A stretch of 64,000 nt of DNA from Dyadobacter luticola. GTDB lineage: Bacteria; Bacteroidota; Bacteroidia; Cytophagales; Spirosomataceae. Below are positions 33,606 to 42,577 of this stretch, piece after piece (position 1 is the first letter of the stretch; the number at the start of each line of letters is the position of its first letter). The translations under genes were made by a program, and so were the position numbers. Where the stretch lies: contig NZ_VCEJ01000004.1 of NCBI RefSeq assembly GCF_005860805.1, positions 1,860,001 to 1,924,000 of the forward strand, read 5' to 3'. The notes under the pieces are model-generated. The model ran no database searches and was not told the DNA's origin. It saw only the letters and a program-made list of their open reading frames with translations.

Positions 33606-34288
33606 TTTGCTTTTGTCCCTTTCAAACTATATCCCACACCGATCACGGTTTCCACCATTTGTTCGGCAAAACCGCGGTCGATTTTTTTGCGCAGCTGGTA
33701 CATAAAAACTTCCACAATGTTGCTTTCCGGATCGAAATCCATTTGCCAGACATTTTCCAAAATCTGATTTTTGCTTACGACCCGGTTTGCATTCCGGGCG
33801 AGGTATTCCAGCAGGATAAATTCTTTGGCAGTCAGATTAAAGTCTTTTCCTTCACGCGTCACTTTTCTTGCAGCAAGATCAATGCTCAGCTCACCCACAT
33901 TGATTTTTGACTTCTCGCCGGCAGATGGAATGCGCTGGACGGTGCGGATCCGGGCCAGTAATTCTTCCCAGTCAAAAGGTTTTTTAATATAATCCACCGC
34001 CCCCAGATCCAGCCCTTCCACCACATGGGCCGTACCGCTCAAAGCGCTGACAATGATCACCGGAATGCTAATATTGAATGCCCGCATATTTTTCAAAACC
34101 TCTAAGCCATTTGCGCCGGGAAGCATTAAGTCCAGCAAAATCAGGTCAAAGTTTTCACTGGCTACTTTATTAAGCGCCTCCGTCCCTGAATCGCATTTTA
34201 CAACGAGGTAACCTGCCTGCTGCAAGCCTTTTACCATAAAATCGGCCAGCTTTTCTTCATCTTCAACAACCAGTATTTTCATATTCAA
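33602..34288 (-). CDS. OmpR/PhoB-family response regulator
   Basis: A 228-residue DNA-binding response regulator. The receiver has acidic residues at 9-11 (VVEDEE) and the phosphorylated Asp53 in LILLDLMLPG, then the threonine/lysine switch region (VIIVSALSG, YIKKPFDW). The C-terminal winged helix spans about 125-225 (KEFILLEYLARNANRVVSKN and VFMYQLRKKID). It is the partner of the kinase at 32286 and is preceded after 9 bases by the secreted protein gene 34298-34984. Confidence 0.95.
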   Translation of the reverse strand: MNMKILVVEDEEKLADFMVKGLQQAGYLVVKCDSGTEALNKVASENFDLILLDLMLPGANGLEVLKNMRAFNISIPVIIVSALSGTAHVVEGLDLGAVDYIKKPFDWEELLARIRTVQRIPSAGEKSKINVGELSIDLAARKVTREGKDFNLTAKEFILLEYLARNANRVVSKNQILENVWQMDFDPESNIVEVFMYQLRKKIDRGFAEQMVETVIGVGYSLKGTKAK

Positions 34289-34297
34289 AAGGGTGTG

Positions 34298-34984
34298 TTA
34301 CTGAATTAAATATGTTGCCGAATCAATAGTAATCTCATAGGGCCGCACCACTTGCTGGCCCGAAATATTGACAAATCCATCCAGTGAATCGCGCTCATAA
34401 CCTTTTACCAAAATGTGTTTTGCATTTCTTAAAATCGGGAATAAGGTTTGCGCCATGTGCGGAGGCAATAGAATTAATTTACCCGATAACAAAAATGATT
34501 GCTCGGGACCATGATTTTTGGGTGATTCTATAAATGTGCTCCCGGTAATGTTTACTTCTTTTCCTTGACTAGGTCTTGGCGGATGAATCTCGTGCAATAG
34601 TAATTTTTCTGTGGAATTTGTGATCGATATAGCAACTAATTCCGGCATATCTTCCCCTGCTGGGCCCTCACGTTTTCCAATTTCAATGCTTACTTTTTTA
34701 TTCAGTAAATCCAATTCCCGGATCCGGGCAGCCGCGTGCGGCGGGAAATGAAGCCAGGTTTTTTGTCCATCATTTTCAAATAATATTTTATCAATATCAC
34801 CTCTTTCATTACTTCCAAATTCTAAAACTTTACCTGATAACTGGCTGGTTTCTGCATTAAATGGAGAATGAATTTCGTGGGGATGATTGGGCTCCGGCGG
34901 CGCTGGTTTTTGTATATACCAAAATACTCCCGCTACCAAAAGCAGGAGTAACATGGCATATCGATACGAGCCGGGACTTTTCAT
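34298..34984 (-). CDS. Membrane-anchored OB-fold-like envelope protein
   Basis: A 228-residue protein. The start at 34984 (MKSPGSYRYAMLLLLLVAGV) gives an ATGA overlap with the MFS gene; a longer frame to 35422 lies inside that gene and is rejected. One N-terminal helix (about 11-28) anchors or exports it, followed by a periplasmic region of two similar beta-rich units. Each pairs a GKVLEF/SGKLILLPPHMAQTLF core with an SIEIG/ILVKGYE strand, and the end reads VVRPYEITIDSATYLI. The same architecture is seen in the gene at 36626-37375. A regulatory or ligand-binding role at the envelope is inferred from neighbours only. Confidence 0.6.
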   Translation of the reverse strand: MKSPGSYRYAMLLLLLVAGVFWYIQKPAPPEPNHPHEIHSPFNAETSQLSGKVLEFGSNERGDIDKILFENDGQKTWLHFPPHAAARIRELDLLNKKVSIEIGKREGPAGEDMPELVAISITNSTEKLLLHEIHPPRPSQGKEVNITGSTFIESPKNHGPEQSFLLSGKLILLPPHMAQTLFPILRNAKHILVKGYERDSLDGFVNISGQQVVRPYEITIDSATYLIQ

Positions 34985-36192
34985 TCCGAAATGTCGGGTT
35001 TTAATGTTTCTTTCATAAAAAACAGGCAAATCACAAATGCGACAGCAGCCACTGCGGCCAAAAATACAAATGCGGCCCTGAATGAAAATGCACCGGCAAT
35101 ATACCCCGCCGTCACATTGCTGAACGAAGCGCCCAGGCCCACCGCCGTGATGAGAATTCCATTGGCAAAATTGAAATGCCCGGAGCCTTTCGTAAGATCG
35201 GCAATCACCAGAATGCTGACCACACCAAAAATCCCCGCAGAAGCCCCATCCAGAATCTGCACCGCCGTAATGAAAAACGGATCGGCGCTGGCCGTGTACA
35301 GCAAACCGCGGATCGGCAAAATCGCGAAGCAAACCAGCAAAAGCCACTTCCGCCCCGAAACCGATCTTCGGCTGCACCAGGCCGCCGTGGGTACCATCAC
35401 CAGCTGCGCAATCACAATGCAAGCCGACATATACACCGACGCATCGACCTTATTTTCGGAAACAATGTACTGCCCTGCGAGCGGCAACATAGCGGCATTG
35501 GCAAAATGATACAGCACGCAGCAAGCTGTGAAAATGATGAACAAAGGCTGCATGATCACTTTTCTGGACTGTGAGCCCGATTGTTTTTCCTCGCTCGGCA
35601 GGCAGCCGCGAGAAAGGTCGTGGTTAATCTCCTTCTGATCGATCAGTTGCAGACATGCCACGCTGGCTAGTGAAAGTACGAGCGTAAATACAAAAATCCC
35701 CTGCAAACCGATCGTGTAACCGATTAACCCTGAGATCAATGCGGAGCCTACATTGCCGCCGTGGTTAAACATTTCGTTGCGCCCGGTGCGGTGTTCCAGC
35801 TTTTTATAGCTAACCAGTCCCAGCGTCATCCCCGCGATAGCTGGGCCAACGAATGTAGCGGCCATACCCACGAGTACCTGGCTGATGATCACCACTGTAT
35901 AATTGGGTTTGATCAAAATCAAAAGCGTCCCGAAACCGATGATCAGGCTGGCGATGGCGATGATGATCTTTTTATTTTTCAGTCTGTCGACCACCGCACC
36001 GGCGGGCGTTTGCACAAGCACGCCTGAAAAGGTGGCGATGGACGAAACCATGCCAATATCGCGCAAATTCCAATGATGGACCGAAAGCAGATAGATGCCC
36101 AAAAAGGGCCCGATCCCATCACGGACATCGGCCAGCGAAAGGTTAATCAGATCAAGACCACGAAGCGATCGCGCATGTTGAGCACGCGCCAT
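34981..36192 (-). CDS. MFS transporter
   Basis: A 403-residue major facilitator protein with about twelve helices. The loop between helices 2 and 3 has the family motif DRLKNKKIIIAIASLIIGFG, and LVGMAATFVGPAIAGMTLGL follows in the first half. The second half starts after the charged central loop (SRGCLPSEEKQSGSQSRK). Substrate is unknown; efflux is the usual role of such 400-residue members. It shares one base with the DUF486 stop upstream and 4 bases with the envelope protein downstream, so the four genes and the two-component pair are one unit. Confidence 0.92.
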   Translation of the reverse strand: MARAQHARSLRGLDLINLSLADVRDGIGPFLGIYLLSVHHWNLRDIGMVSSIATFSGVLVQTPAGAVVDRLKNKKIIIAIASLIIGFGTLLILIKPNYTVVIISQVLVGMAATFVGPAIAGMTLGLVSYKKLEHRTGRNEMFNHGGNVGSALISGLIGYTIGLQGIFVFTLVLSLASVACLQLIDQKEINHDLSRGCLPSEEKQSGSQSRKVIMQPLFIIFTACCVLYHFANAAMLPLAGQYIVSENKVDASVYMSACIVIAQLVMVPTAAWCSRRSVSGRKWLLLVCFAILPIRGLLYTASADPFFITAVQILDGASAGIFGVVSILVIADLTKGSGHFNFANGILITAVGLGASFSNVTAGYIAGAFSFRAAFVFLAAVAAVAFVICLFFMKETLKPDISE

Positions 36193-36566
36193 CAGCCTTT
36201 AAATATGAAATAAACGGCGCCGACCAGCAGCCCGAAACCGATCAGGTGGTTCATGGAAAATCGCACATTTTTGAAAACAACCAGCGAAAAGATCATGAAA
36301 ACGATCAGCGTAATCACTTCCTGGATGATTTTGAGCTGCACCAGCGAAAACGGCCCGCCCATTTCGGAGGAACCAATGCGGTTGGCCGGTACCTGGAAGC
36401 AATATTCGAAAAACGCGAGGCCCCAGCTGAGCAGGATAATCATCCACATGGGCGTAGCGCTGTGGCCGCCTTCTTTGCTGAAAAATTTGAGGTGGCCGTA
36501 CCAGGCGAGCGTCATGAACGCATTGGAAAGGAGCAGAAGTCCTATGGTGGAAATGTATTTGGACAT
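36192..36566 (-). CDS. DMT-family protein, DUF486
   Basis: A 124-residue small membrane protein with four helices (about residues 5-22, 37-58, 76-97 and 102-121). The motifs TLAWYGHLKF, AFFEYCFQVPANRIG and LKIIQEVITLIVF are those of the DUF486/DMT family. Start at 36566 (MSKYISTIGLLLL) is preferred over 36620, whose extra 18 residues have no membrane-protein character. It heads a tightly packed minus-strand run with the MFS gene (one shared base). The function of DUF486 is unresolved. Confidence 0.88.
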   Translation of the reverse strand: MSKYISTIGLLLLSNAFMTLAWYGHLKFFSKEGGHSATPMWMIILLSWGLAFFEYCFQVPANRIGSSEMGGPFSLVQLKIIQEVITLIVFMIFSLVVFKNVRFSMNHLIGFGLLVGAVYFIFKG

Positions 36567-36625
36567 GATAGATGGTTTTATGCCGGACAAAGAAACAATA
36601 ATGCCACTTTGCCCGGTCATTTTTT

Positions 36626-37375
36626 TTAACGAACCAGATATTGCTGACCATTGATCGTGAGCGTATTGGGACGCACGATCACATAGTTGTCCAGAGAAAT
36701 TTCCCCAGCATTCACACTTTTCTGGTTTCCGGAGTAGACAATCGCACTTCCCGGCTGCAAAGAATTACCCATTTGCGCCATCACGTGCGGCGGGAGTTTC
36801 AGCAGCGTTTTGTTATCGAGGATCAAGCCGGTTACCATACCGTCGCGGCCTTTTTGCAGACTGGCCACTTTGGCTTTTCCGTCCACAAATTTCTCGGCGG
36901 GTGGCAGCTCCGTTTGTGGGGAGTCATTGAGCATCTTATCATTCAAACTCACCAGCCGCACCTCGCTGGCCCCAAATGGCGTGGCTTCCATGGTTCCGGT
37001 GAAGTTTACATTGGAACCTACCTTCGCAGCGCTCATCACCTGTTTTCCAAGATGTGCAGGAAATTTGACCAGCACACTGTCGATGCTATTGAGGATGTAA
37101 AAGCCGTCGAAAGTGAAATCATCATTGTACTGCAGTTTCACCACTTTACCCTGATACGCATTCACAGGTTGCAAACCGCCCGCGATTCCCGGCCCGCCAA
37201 TCGGGCCGCCCGGGCCGGGTCCGCCGGGACGTGGTCCGACTGGGCCTGGTCTACCTGGGCCTGGCGCACCGCCTGCGATACGATCGGGACCTTGAACATT
37301 TCCTGGCTGTGCCTGGATTCCTGAGCTGAGCATTATAGCGGTCATCATTGCCGCTGCCATCATTACTGTTTTCAT
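36626..37375 (-). CDS. Secreted glycine/proline-rich protein with OB-fold-like repeats
   Basis: A 249-residue protein with a signal peptide (MKTVMMAAAMMTAIMLSSGI, cleavage after QA) followed by a GPGRPGPVGPRPGGPG-type linker (about residues 28-70). The C-terminal region has two beta-rich units: VVKLQYNDDFTFDGFYILNS with LVKFPAHLGKQVM, and GLILDNKTLLKLPPHVMAQM with a closing VRPNTLTINGQQYLV. These match the units in the protein at 34298-34984, so the two are distant paralogues on either side of the MFS and DUF486 genes. Function unknown. The linker suggests an exposed, flexible anchor to envelope polymers. Confidence 0.6.
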   Translation of the reverse strand: MKTVMMAAAMMTAIMLSSGIQAQPGNVQGPDRIAGGAPGPGRPGPVGPRPGGPGPGGPIGGPGIAGGLQPVNAYQGKVVKLQYNDDFTFDGFYILNSIDSVLVKFPAHLGKQVMSAAKVGSNVNFTGTMEATPFGASEVRLVSLNDKMLNDSPQTELPPAEKFVDGKAKVASLQKGRDGMVTGLILDNKTLLKLPPHVMAQMGNSLQPGSAIVYSGNQKSVNAGEISLDNYVIVRPNTLTINGQQYLVR

Positions 37376-37442
37376 TTTTGATACATTTAAAAGTGATGCA
37401 TCAAAAGTAGAATGGCCAAATAAGGGGGGAATGAGGGGGAAA

Positions 37443-40400
37443 TTAATTTTTACTCATGTGGTTTTGCTGCTTGTTGATCTTGTGCAAAACAACGCCCTGC
37501 GAAAAGATGGCCGTCAGCAGCATTTGCTGATTCTTCGGCCCGCGGAGCAGTGCGCTCGACCGGGCATCGCCGCGCAGTAGCAGGCCACTTTTTGCAGGAT
37601 TTTGTGGGGAGAAACCGCCTTTCCCGTTCCCTAGCAGCAAAAGTCCGGTGGAGGCATCCTGCCTGCCCATGTTGACTTCATTGGAATAAAAGTTGCCGGT
37701 CAGGATCACGTCCGGGTTTTGGTCGGCATTAACATCCGTCACCACAATCCCGAAAACTGGCGCTACCTGGGCTTCCACGGGCAGGGCTTTTACTTCAAAT
37801 TTTCCGTCTCCCTTGTTTTCAATGTAGGCGGTCCGAAGAAAGGTCGCCTGGGTGGTGTAGGCGTCTTTTTTTTCTTCCGGGGTCAGCAGGTCTGCATAGG
37901 TTGTTTTGGCATAATCAATGTAATGCGGGTATTTTCTGCGAAACTGGATCACCTGCTGGTTCAGCGCGTCGCGGGGGACGCTCGGGTAGGAGGTGCCCTG
38001 AATGTAGTAGCCCATCAGCGGATCAAAAACGCCATCGGCATTAAAATCCTTGGCCGTCATCGTCACCGGCTCTTTTTCCGAAGCCTGGTAAAAGGTATTA
38101 ACTCCCTCATTTCCAGCAATAAAATCCACGTCGCCATCTTTGTCAAAGTCACCGGCTGCCAGACTATTCCACCAGCCAGCATAAGGTGCCAGCGAATTTT
38201 TGGCGGGTGCCGTTTCGGTCAGTTTTGTTTTTTGGTTTTTAAAAATCCGGATCGGCATCCATTCTCCCGCGACTACCAGATCTTCGAAACCGTCGTGATC
38301 GGCGTCGGCCCAAATTGCGGCGCACACCATTCCAGCGGAAAGTAACTCAGGACAATGTGTTTTGGTAATATCCGTGAATGCGATTCCGCCTGACTTCGAA
38401 TCATTTCGGAGCAGGTAGCTGCGCGGCGGCAGGGGATATTTGCCGGGGATCATCCTTCCGCCGATAAACAAATCCGTGTCGCCGTCCTTGTCAAAATCGT
38501 CGGCTGCCACGCAGGAGCCGCTGACGGAAATCGCGGGAAATGTCCCGGCAGGCGCAATGTTGAAATTGCCTTTTCCATCATTCAGGTATAGCTGCACTTC
38601 ATAAAATGCCTGGTCCGTTTCCGGTTTTTCATTCCCGCCATTTACGACGACCAGATCCTGGTCGCGATCACCGTCTGCGTCAAAAAATGTGGCCGAAATG
38701 TTCTCATGCAGCGAATCCTGCGCGATTTCATGTTTTCCAAAAGCGCCCGACGCTTGCTGAATGTAGATGCAGGGTTTTCCCTTCTGGTAACTTGCGCCCG
38801 CGAAAAAATCATCCAGACCATCCCCATTTACGTCGCCCGTTGCGATGGCGAAGCCGCTTTTGGAAAGCATTTTGTGCAAAGCTGCTGTCTGTTTAAAGTC
38901 AATGTAACCCGATTTCTGGTGTTTAAAATCAACCTGCACGCTGTCGGTAATGTTGGTAAAAAAAACCTCCGGGGTATTTTTAGGTTGGGTAAAAATTGCA
39001 TTCGCATCTTTCTGCGCAAGCTGTAAATGCTGGTTAGCAGTGAGTTTATACATTTTTTGTGACTTACCGCCCGGCCAGGTGACCAGTAAACTATCGATCG
39101 TCGCAACATGGCCCAACCCAAAATGCCAACCAGCGCCCACCGAAGAAAGAAAGCCGCGCGCGACAAACATTTCGGCGAACTGCGTCTGCTTTCCCGCCCA
39201 GACCGTGACGCTGGCACCAATGCCGGCCAGGTTGCCTTTTTCACCCTTTAATGTGATGGAAAGAAAATTACTTCCTGCATTTTCCCGGCTTTGATTTTGA
39301 TAGATAAATGCTTCTGAATCAATGTTGTTTACAACCAGATCCAGGTCACCATCCCCATCCAGATCGGCATAGGCAGCACCATTTGAGTAGGAAAGTTGGT
39401 TGAGGCCCCAGGCTTTGGAGGTGTTTTCAAATGCCAGATTGCCCGCGTTTTTGTAAGCATAATTCGGGGTTTGTACTTCCGGCACTTTTTCAATCAGTTC
39501 CAGTGCGTTTTGCTGCTTGATGTTATTGGTGCCAAAAGTGGAAAAGTCTTCTTTGAACTGGATAAAATCACGGTCGGTCACGTCGCGGCGATAACCGTTT
39601 GTGATGAAAATGTCCTTCAAACCGTCATTATCATAATCCGCGATGAGTGGTGCCCAGCTCCAATCGGTTTTGGAAACCCCTGCCAGTAACCCCACTTCCG
39701 AGAAAAGCGGCGTGTTCTTTTTCCTGTCAACCTTACCCAAATTCAGTTGCAGTGTGTTCCGCATGTATTGCAGCTCGTAGCCATACTGCTCCGAAATGCT
39801 CATTTCCTTACGGTCGTAATCCTGCCCGGCCAGCATTTTTTTCTGCCGCAGATTGTCTTCCGGAAGCATATCCAGCTGGAAAATGTCAGGATACGTATCA
39901 TTATTAATATCGGCAATGTCCACGCCCATGCCGTACAGGCTGGTGTGCGCAATCGCTTCCTTGATCACATTGTTGAATGCAGGTTTTGCGCTGGCACCGG
40001 TATTCAGGTACAGCATATCGCTGCTGATGAAGTCATTGGAGCAATAAATGTCCGGGTAACCGTCTTTATTTAAGTCACTTACTGCCAAGCCCAAACCCAG
40101 GCCTTCGAATCTTACGCCCGCTTCTTTGGAAATGTTGGTGTATTTCGGCAGGCCATTTTCACCCAAACCTTCATTCAGATAAAATTTCCCGGTGCTGGGG
40201 TAGGAGCCGTCGTCATAAGTCCTGCGGACCACATTCGGATTTTGCACGTCAGGCGAAGTGTTCATCAGATAGGCATCCAGATCGCCGTCCAGGTCCGCAT
40301 CGAAAAACGCAGTTTGAGTGGTGTAAGAATTATCATTCAACCCGTATTCTTTCGCCAGCTCTTTAAATGTTGGCACGCCGTCGGGGCCGTTTCCCTGATT

Positions 40401-40859
40401 TACAAAAAGCAGGTTTTCAGAGTCGGCCATTTTCACATGACGCGCCACGCTGATGTAAATGTCCAGCAAACCGTCCTGGTTAATGTCCACCATCGAAATG
40501 CCGCTGCACCAGCGCTTCGTCGTCACGCCGGCTTTCTCAGTGATATCTTCAAAAGCCCATTTTTGAGAAGCAGTATCAATTTTACTCAGGTACAACTTGC
40601 TGCTCACCTGGTTGCCACCAAAGAAAATATCCGGCTTCCCATCCCCATTCACATCCCCGATCCCCACGCCACCGCCGTTGTAAAAGTTGGTAAATGTGAA
40701 GGGGTTGATTGAATCATTTGGGGTTAATGTATTGGAAAAAGTAATGCCGGTTTCGTTGGAATTATGAGTTAGAAATAGGGTGTCTGTTTTCTTCTGGCAG
40801 GAAAAGAAAAAGAGGTATAAAAGAGGGAATGTGTATCTGGGCAGAAATTGTATTTTCAT
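37443..40859 (-). CDS. FG-GAP/VCBS-repeat lipoprotein with ASPIC/UnbV domain (CRTAC1-like)
   Basis: A 1138-residue surface lipoprotein candidate. The lipobox is YLFFFSC, with the signal from MKIQFLPRYTFPLLYLF. Many calcium-binding-like FG-GAP/VCBS repeats (DVNGDGKPDIFFG, DINQDGLLDIY, DYDNDGLKDIFITNG, DLDGDGDLDLVV) form one or two beta-propellers. An ASPIC/UnbV-like module lies near residues 550-620 (GIGASVTVWAGK). Start at 40859 is chosen because the extension to 40982 translates a palindromic repeat into CHAERSRS-type spurious sequence. It follows SusD on the same strand, where these proteins often occur and may bind glycan at the surface. Confidence 0.85.
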   Translation of the reverse strand: MKIQFLPRYTFPLLYLFFFSCQKKTDTLFLTHNSNETGITFSNTLTPNDSINPFTFTNFYNGGGVGIGDVNGDGKPDIFFGGNQVSSKLYLSKIDTASQKWAFEDITEKAGVTTKRWCSGISMVDINQDGLLDIYISVARHVKMADSENLLFVNQGNGPDGVPTFKELAKEYGLNDNSYTTQTAFFDADLDGDLDAYLMNTSPDVQNPNVVRRTYDDGSYPSTGKFYLNEGLGENGLPKYTNISKEAGVRFEGLGLGLAVSDLNKDGYPDIYCSNDFISSDMLYLNTGASAKPAFNNVIKEAIAHTSLYGMGVDIADINNDTYPDIFQLDMLPEDNLRQKKMLAGQDYDRKEMSISEQYGYELQYMRNTLQLNLGKVDRKKNTPLFSEVGLLAGVSKTDWSWAPLIADYDNDGLKDIFITNGYRRDVTDRDFIQFKEDFSTFGTNNIKQQNALELIEKVPEVQTPNYAYKNAGNLAFENTSKAWGLNQLSYSNGAAYADLDGDGDLDLVVNNIDSEAFIYQNQSRENAGSNFLSITLKGEKGNLAGIGASVTVWAGKQTQFAEMFVARGFLSSVGAGWHFGLGHVATIDSLLVTWPGGKSQKMYKLTANQHLQLAQKDANAIFTQPKNTPEVFFTNITDSVQVDFKHQKSGYIDFKQTAALHKMLSKSGFAIATGDVNGDGLDDFFAGASYQKGKPCIYIQQASGAFGKHEIAQDSLHENISATFFDADGDRDQDLVVVNGGNEKPETDQAFYEVQLYLNDGKGNFNIAPAGTFPAISVSGSCVAADDFDKDGDTDLFIGGRMIPGKYPLPPRSYLLRNDSKSGGIAFTDITKTHCPELLSAGMVCAAIWADADHDGFEDLVVAGEWMPIRIFKNQKTKLTETAPAKNSLAPYAGWWNSLAAGDFDKDGDVDFIAGNEGVNTFYQASEKEPVTMTAKDFNADGVFDPLMGYYIQGTSYPSVPRDALNQQVIQFRRKYPHYIDYAKTTYADLLTPEEKKDAYTTQATFLRTAYIENKGDGKFEVKALPVEAQVAPVFGIVVTDVNADQNPDVILTGNFYSNEVNMGRQDASTGLLLLGNGKGGFSPQNPAKSGLLLRGDARSSALLRGPKNQQMLLTAIFSQGVVLHKINKQQNHMSKN

Positions 40860-40875
40860 AATGAGTGCACTAAAC

Positions 40876-40965
40876 TTGTCATGCTGAGCGGAGTCGAAGC
40901 ATAAACACGGCATGAACAATGTTGTTCCGGCCGCATCGACGCTTCGACTCCGCTCAGCATGACAA
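40876..40965. repeat. Dispersed palindromic repeat, copy 1
   Basis: TTGTCATGCTGAGCGGAGTC (first 20 bases of the arm, 40876-40900) is perfectly complementary over 25 positions to 40941-40965 (begins GCTTCGACTCCGCTCAGCAT). The arms enclose 40 bases containing a small AACAATGTTGTT palindrome. The same arm recurs at 59081. It sits between SusD and the FG-GAP lipoprotein, both on the minus strand, and would form a very stable mRNA hairpin. Confidence 0.9.
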
Positions 40966-41005
40966 AGAGTGCGAATTATCAATTAGCTAACATTATTTCA
41001 TGTCA

Positions 41006-42547
41006 TTAATACCCCGGATTCTGGTCAGTCGGCTCGATCTTGGCATTGTTATCGACTTCCTGCTGTGGAATAGGCAGCAATTCATGCTTGTTAGCCTGGA
41101 AGTACGAAATCGGTTCCACGGTCAACTTTTTCAGCTTGCGCCATCTCAAAAGATCCCGGTTGCGGATCTGCTCGCCGCTTTGCTCCACACGCTTTTCGTG
41201 CACCATCGCCGCAAAAACCTGATCCTTGGTCGAAACCGGGAACTTTGCAGTAGGGTACGCAGGCATACTTACGCTTTTCCGGGCGCGGATCATGTTCAGA
41301 TACTTCACGGCTTCCGCAGTGTTACCCAGCTCATTTTCGACCTCTGCGAGCGCCAGGATCGTTTCTGCAAATCGCATAATGCGCTGGTTGATGCCCCCGG
41401 TCAGGAAGGATTCGTTCATTTTATACATCAGCGAATATTTCTGCCAGCTTACTTTCTGGGTCTTGCCATCCACCACCGAGGAATTTCCGTTTTGCTGACC
41501 GTCCGTCAGCGTGTTGGCGCCCTTGTTATATTTTTCTCCGGTAAAATAAAAAGAATCGTCGTAGCGTGGGTCGGTTTTCGCATCGCCTTTCGTGGTTTTT
41601 TCAAATTCCGAAAGCAGACTGTTGGAAGGGATCACATTTCGCCAGCCGATCGCCGAATATTCCTGGGTACGCACCGTTTCAGTCCCGGCAGTAGCGCCAT
41701 TTCCGTCCCCATCCCAGTTGTACACACCGCCCGAAGGGAAGAAGTTGACCTCAAAAATAGACTCCTTATTGAATTCAGTTTCTTCCAAAAAGTTATCATT
41801 ATAATTATCTACCAGCGCATAAACGCCCGAATTATACACTTTAAGTAGTTCCGTTTTTGCACTCGCATAATCTCCTTTTTGCATAAATACCCGCGCCAGC
41901 AGCATTTGCGCGGCACCTTTGGTAGCACGTCCCTGGTTACCCGCATCGTAAGTAGCAGGCAGGTCGGCCTGGATCGCCTGCAATTCCGAGATCAGCCAGG
42001 CATATACCTCTTCAACCGGTGTTCTCGGCAGGCTGCCGTCTACGGTCAGTACATAATTTTTGTAAAGCGGAACAGCGCCCCACATGCTGGCGAGCTCGTA
42101 ATAAGAGTACGCCCGTAAAAAGCGCGCTTCTCCCAGCAGTCTCTTCTTTTCGGTGTCGGATAGGTCGGTTACCTTTTCCGAATTGTCTACCACGGCATTC
42201 GCGCGGTGGATCAAGCGATAGAATCCCAGCCAAACCGTACCCAAAACGGAATTTCCCGTATCGTGCGTACCGAGCAGCAATTGGTTCCTCGGTGTTTCAA
42301 GCTGCCCGCCGCCTGCCGCCACGTCGTCGCTGCGCAGGTCGTGGAGGAAAAACCATTCGCGGGAAACCAGACTATTGGATTTCAGCATGGAGTAAACGCT
42401 CGTCACGCCGCTGCTGAGCTCGGCCCCGTTTTTATAGTAACCTTCCACGGTCACACCATTGGGGTTAGTTTTATCCAGCGTGTCGTCATTACAGCCAAAT
42501 ACAACCCCGAACAGCAGTGCGTAAATGATGATTATTTTCTTTTTCAT
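41006..42547 (-). CDS. SusD/RagB-family glycan-binding lipoprotein
   Basis: A 513-residue outer-membrane lipoprotein (signal MKKKIIIIYALLFGVVFGC, lipidated Cys19). By family it caps the SusC channel and binds oligosaccharide. TPR-like helical motifs include RLLGEARFLRAYSYYELASM and GAAQMLLARVFMQKGDYASA, and the C-terminal FMETILALAEVENELGNTAE-like segment (here MRFAETILALAEVENELGN) with KRVEQSGEQIRNRDLLRW completes the family pattern. It starts 30 bases after the SusC gene. Its ligand here is probably a xylan-derived oligosaccharide, from the linked enzymes. Confidence 0.95.
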   Translation of the reverse strand: MKKKIIIIYALLFGVVFGCNDDTLDKTNPNGVTVEGYYKNGAELSSGVTSVYSMLKSNSLVSREWFFLHDLRSDDVAAGGGQLETPRNQLLLGTHDTGNSVLGTVWLGFYRLIHRANAVVDNSEKVTDLSDTEKKRLLGEARFLRAYSYYELASMWGAVPLYKNYVLTVDGSLPRTPVEEVYAWLISELQAIQADLPATYDAGNQGRATKGAAQMLLARVFMQKGDYASAKTELLKVYNSGVYALVDNYNDNFLEETEFNKESIFEVNFFPSGGVYNWDGDGNGATAGTETVRTQEYSAIGWRNVIPSNSLLSEFEKTTKGDAKTDPRYDDSFYFTGEKYNKGANTLTDGQQNGNSSVVDGKTQKVSWQKYSLMYKMNESFLTGGINQRIMRFAETILALAEVENELGNTAEAVKYLNMIRARKSVSMPAYPTAKFPVSTKDQVFAAMVHEKRVEQSGEQIRNRDLLRWRKLKKLTVEPISYFQANKHELLPIPQQEVDNNAKIEPTDQNPGY

Positions 42548-42577
42548 TTCAATTTCTTTTTAATAAAAGTTTCAATG

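Noticed and set aside
34985..35422. N-terminal extension of the envelope protein into the MFS gene
   Set aside because: The extension is out-of-frame translation of the MFS gene; the ATGA overlap and membrane segment support the start at 34984.
41000..41848. 282-codon + strand frame opposite SusD
   Set aside because: Antisense to an intact SusD with full family motifs.
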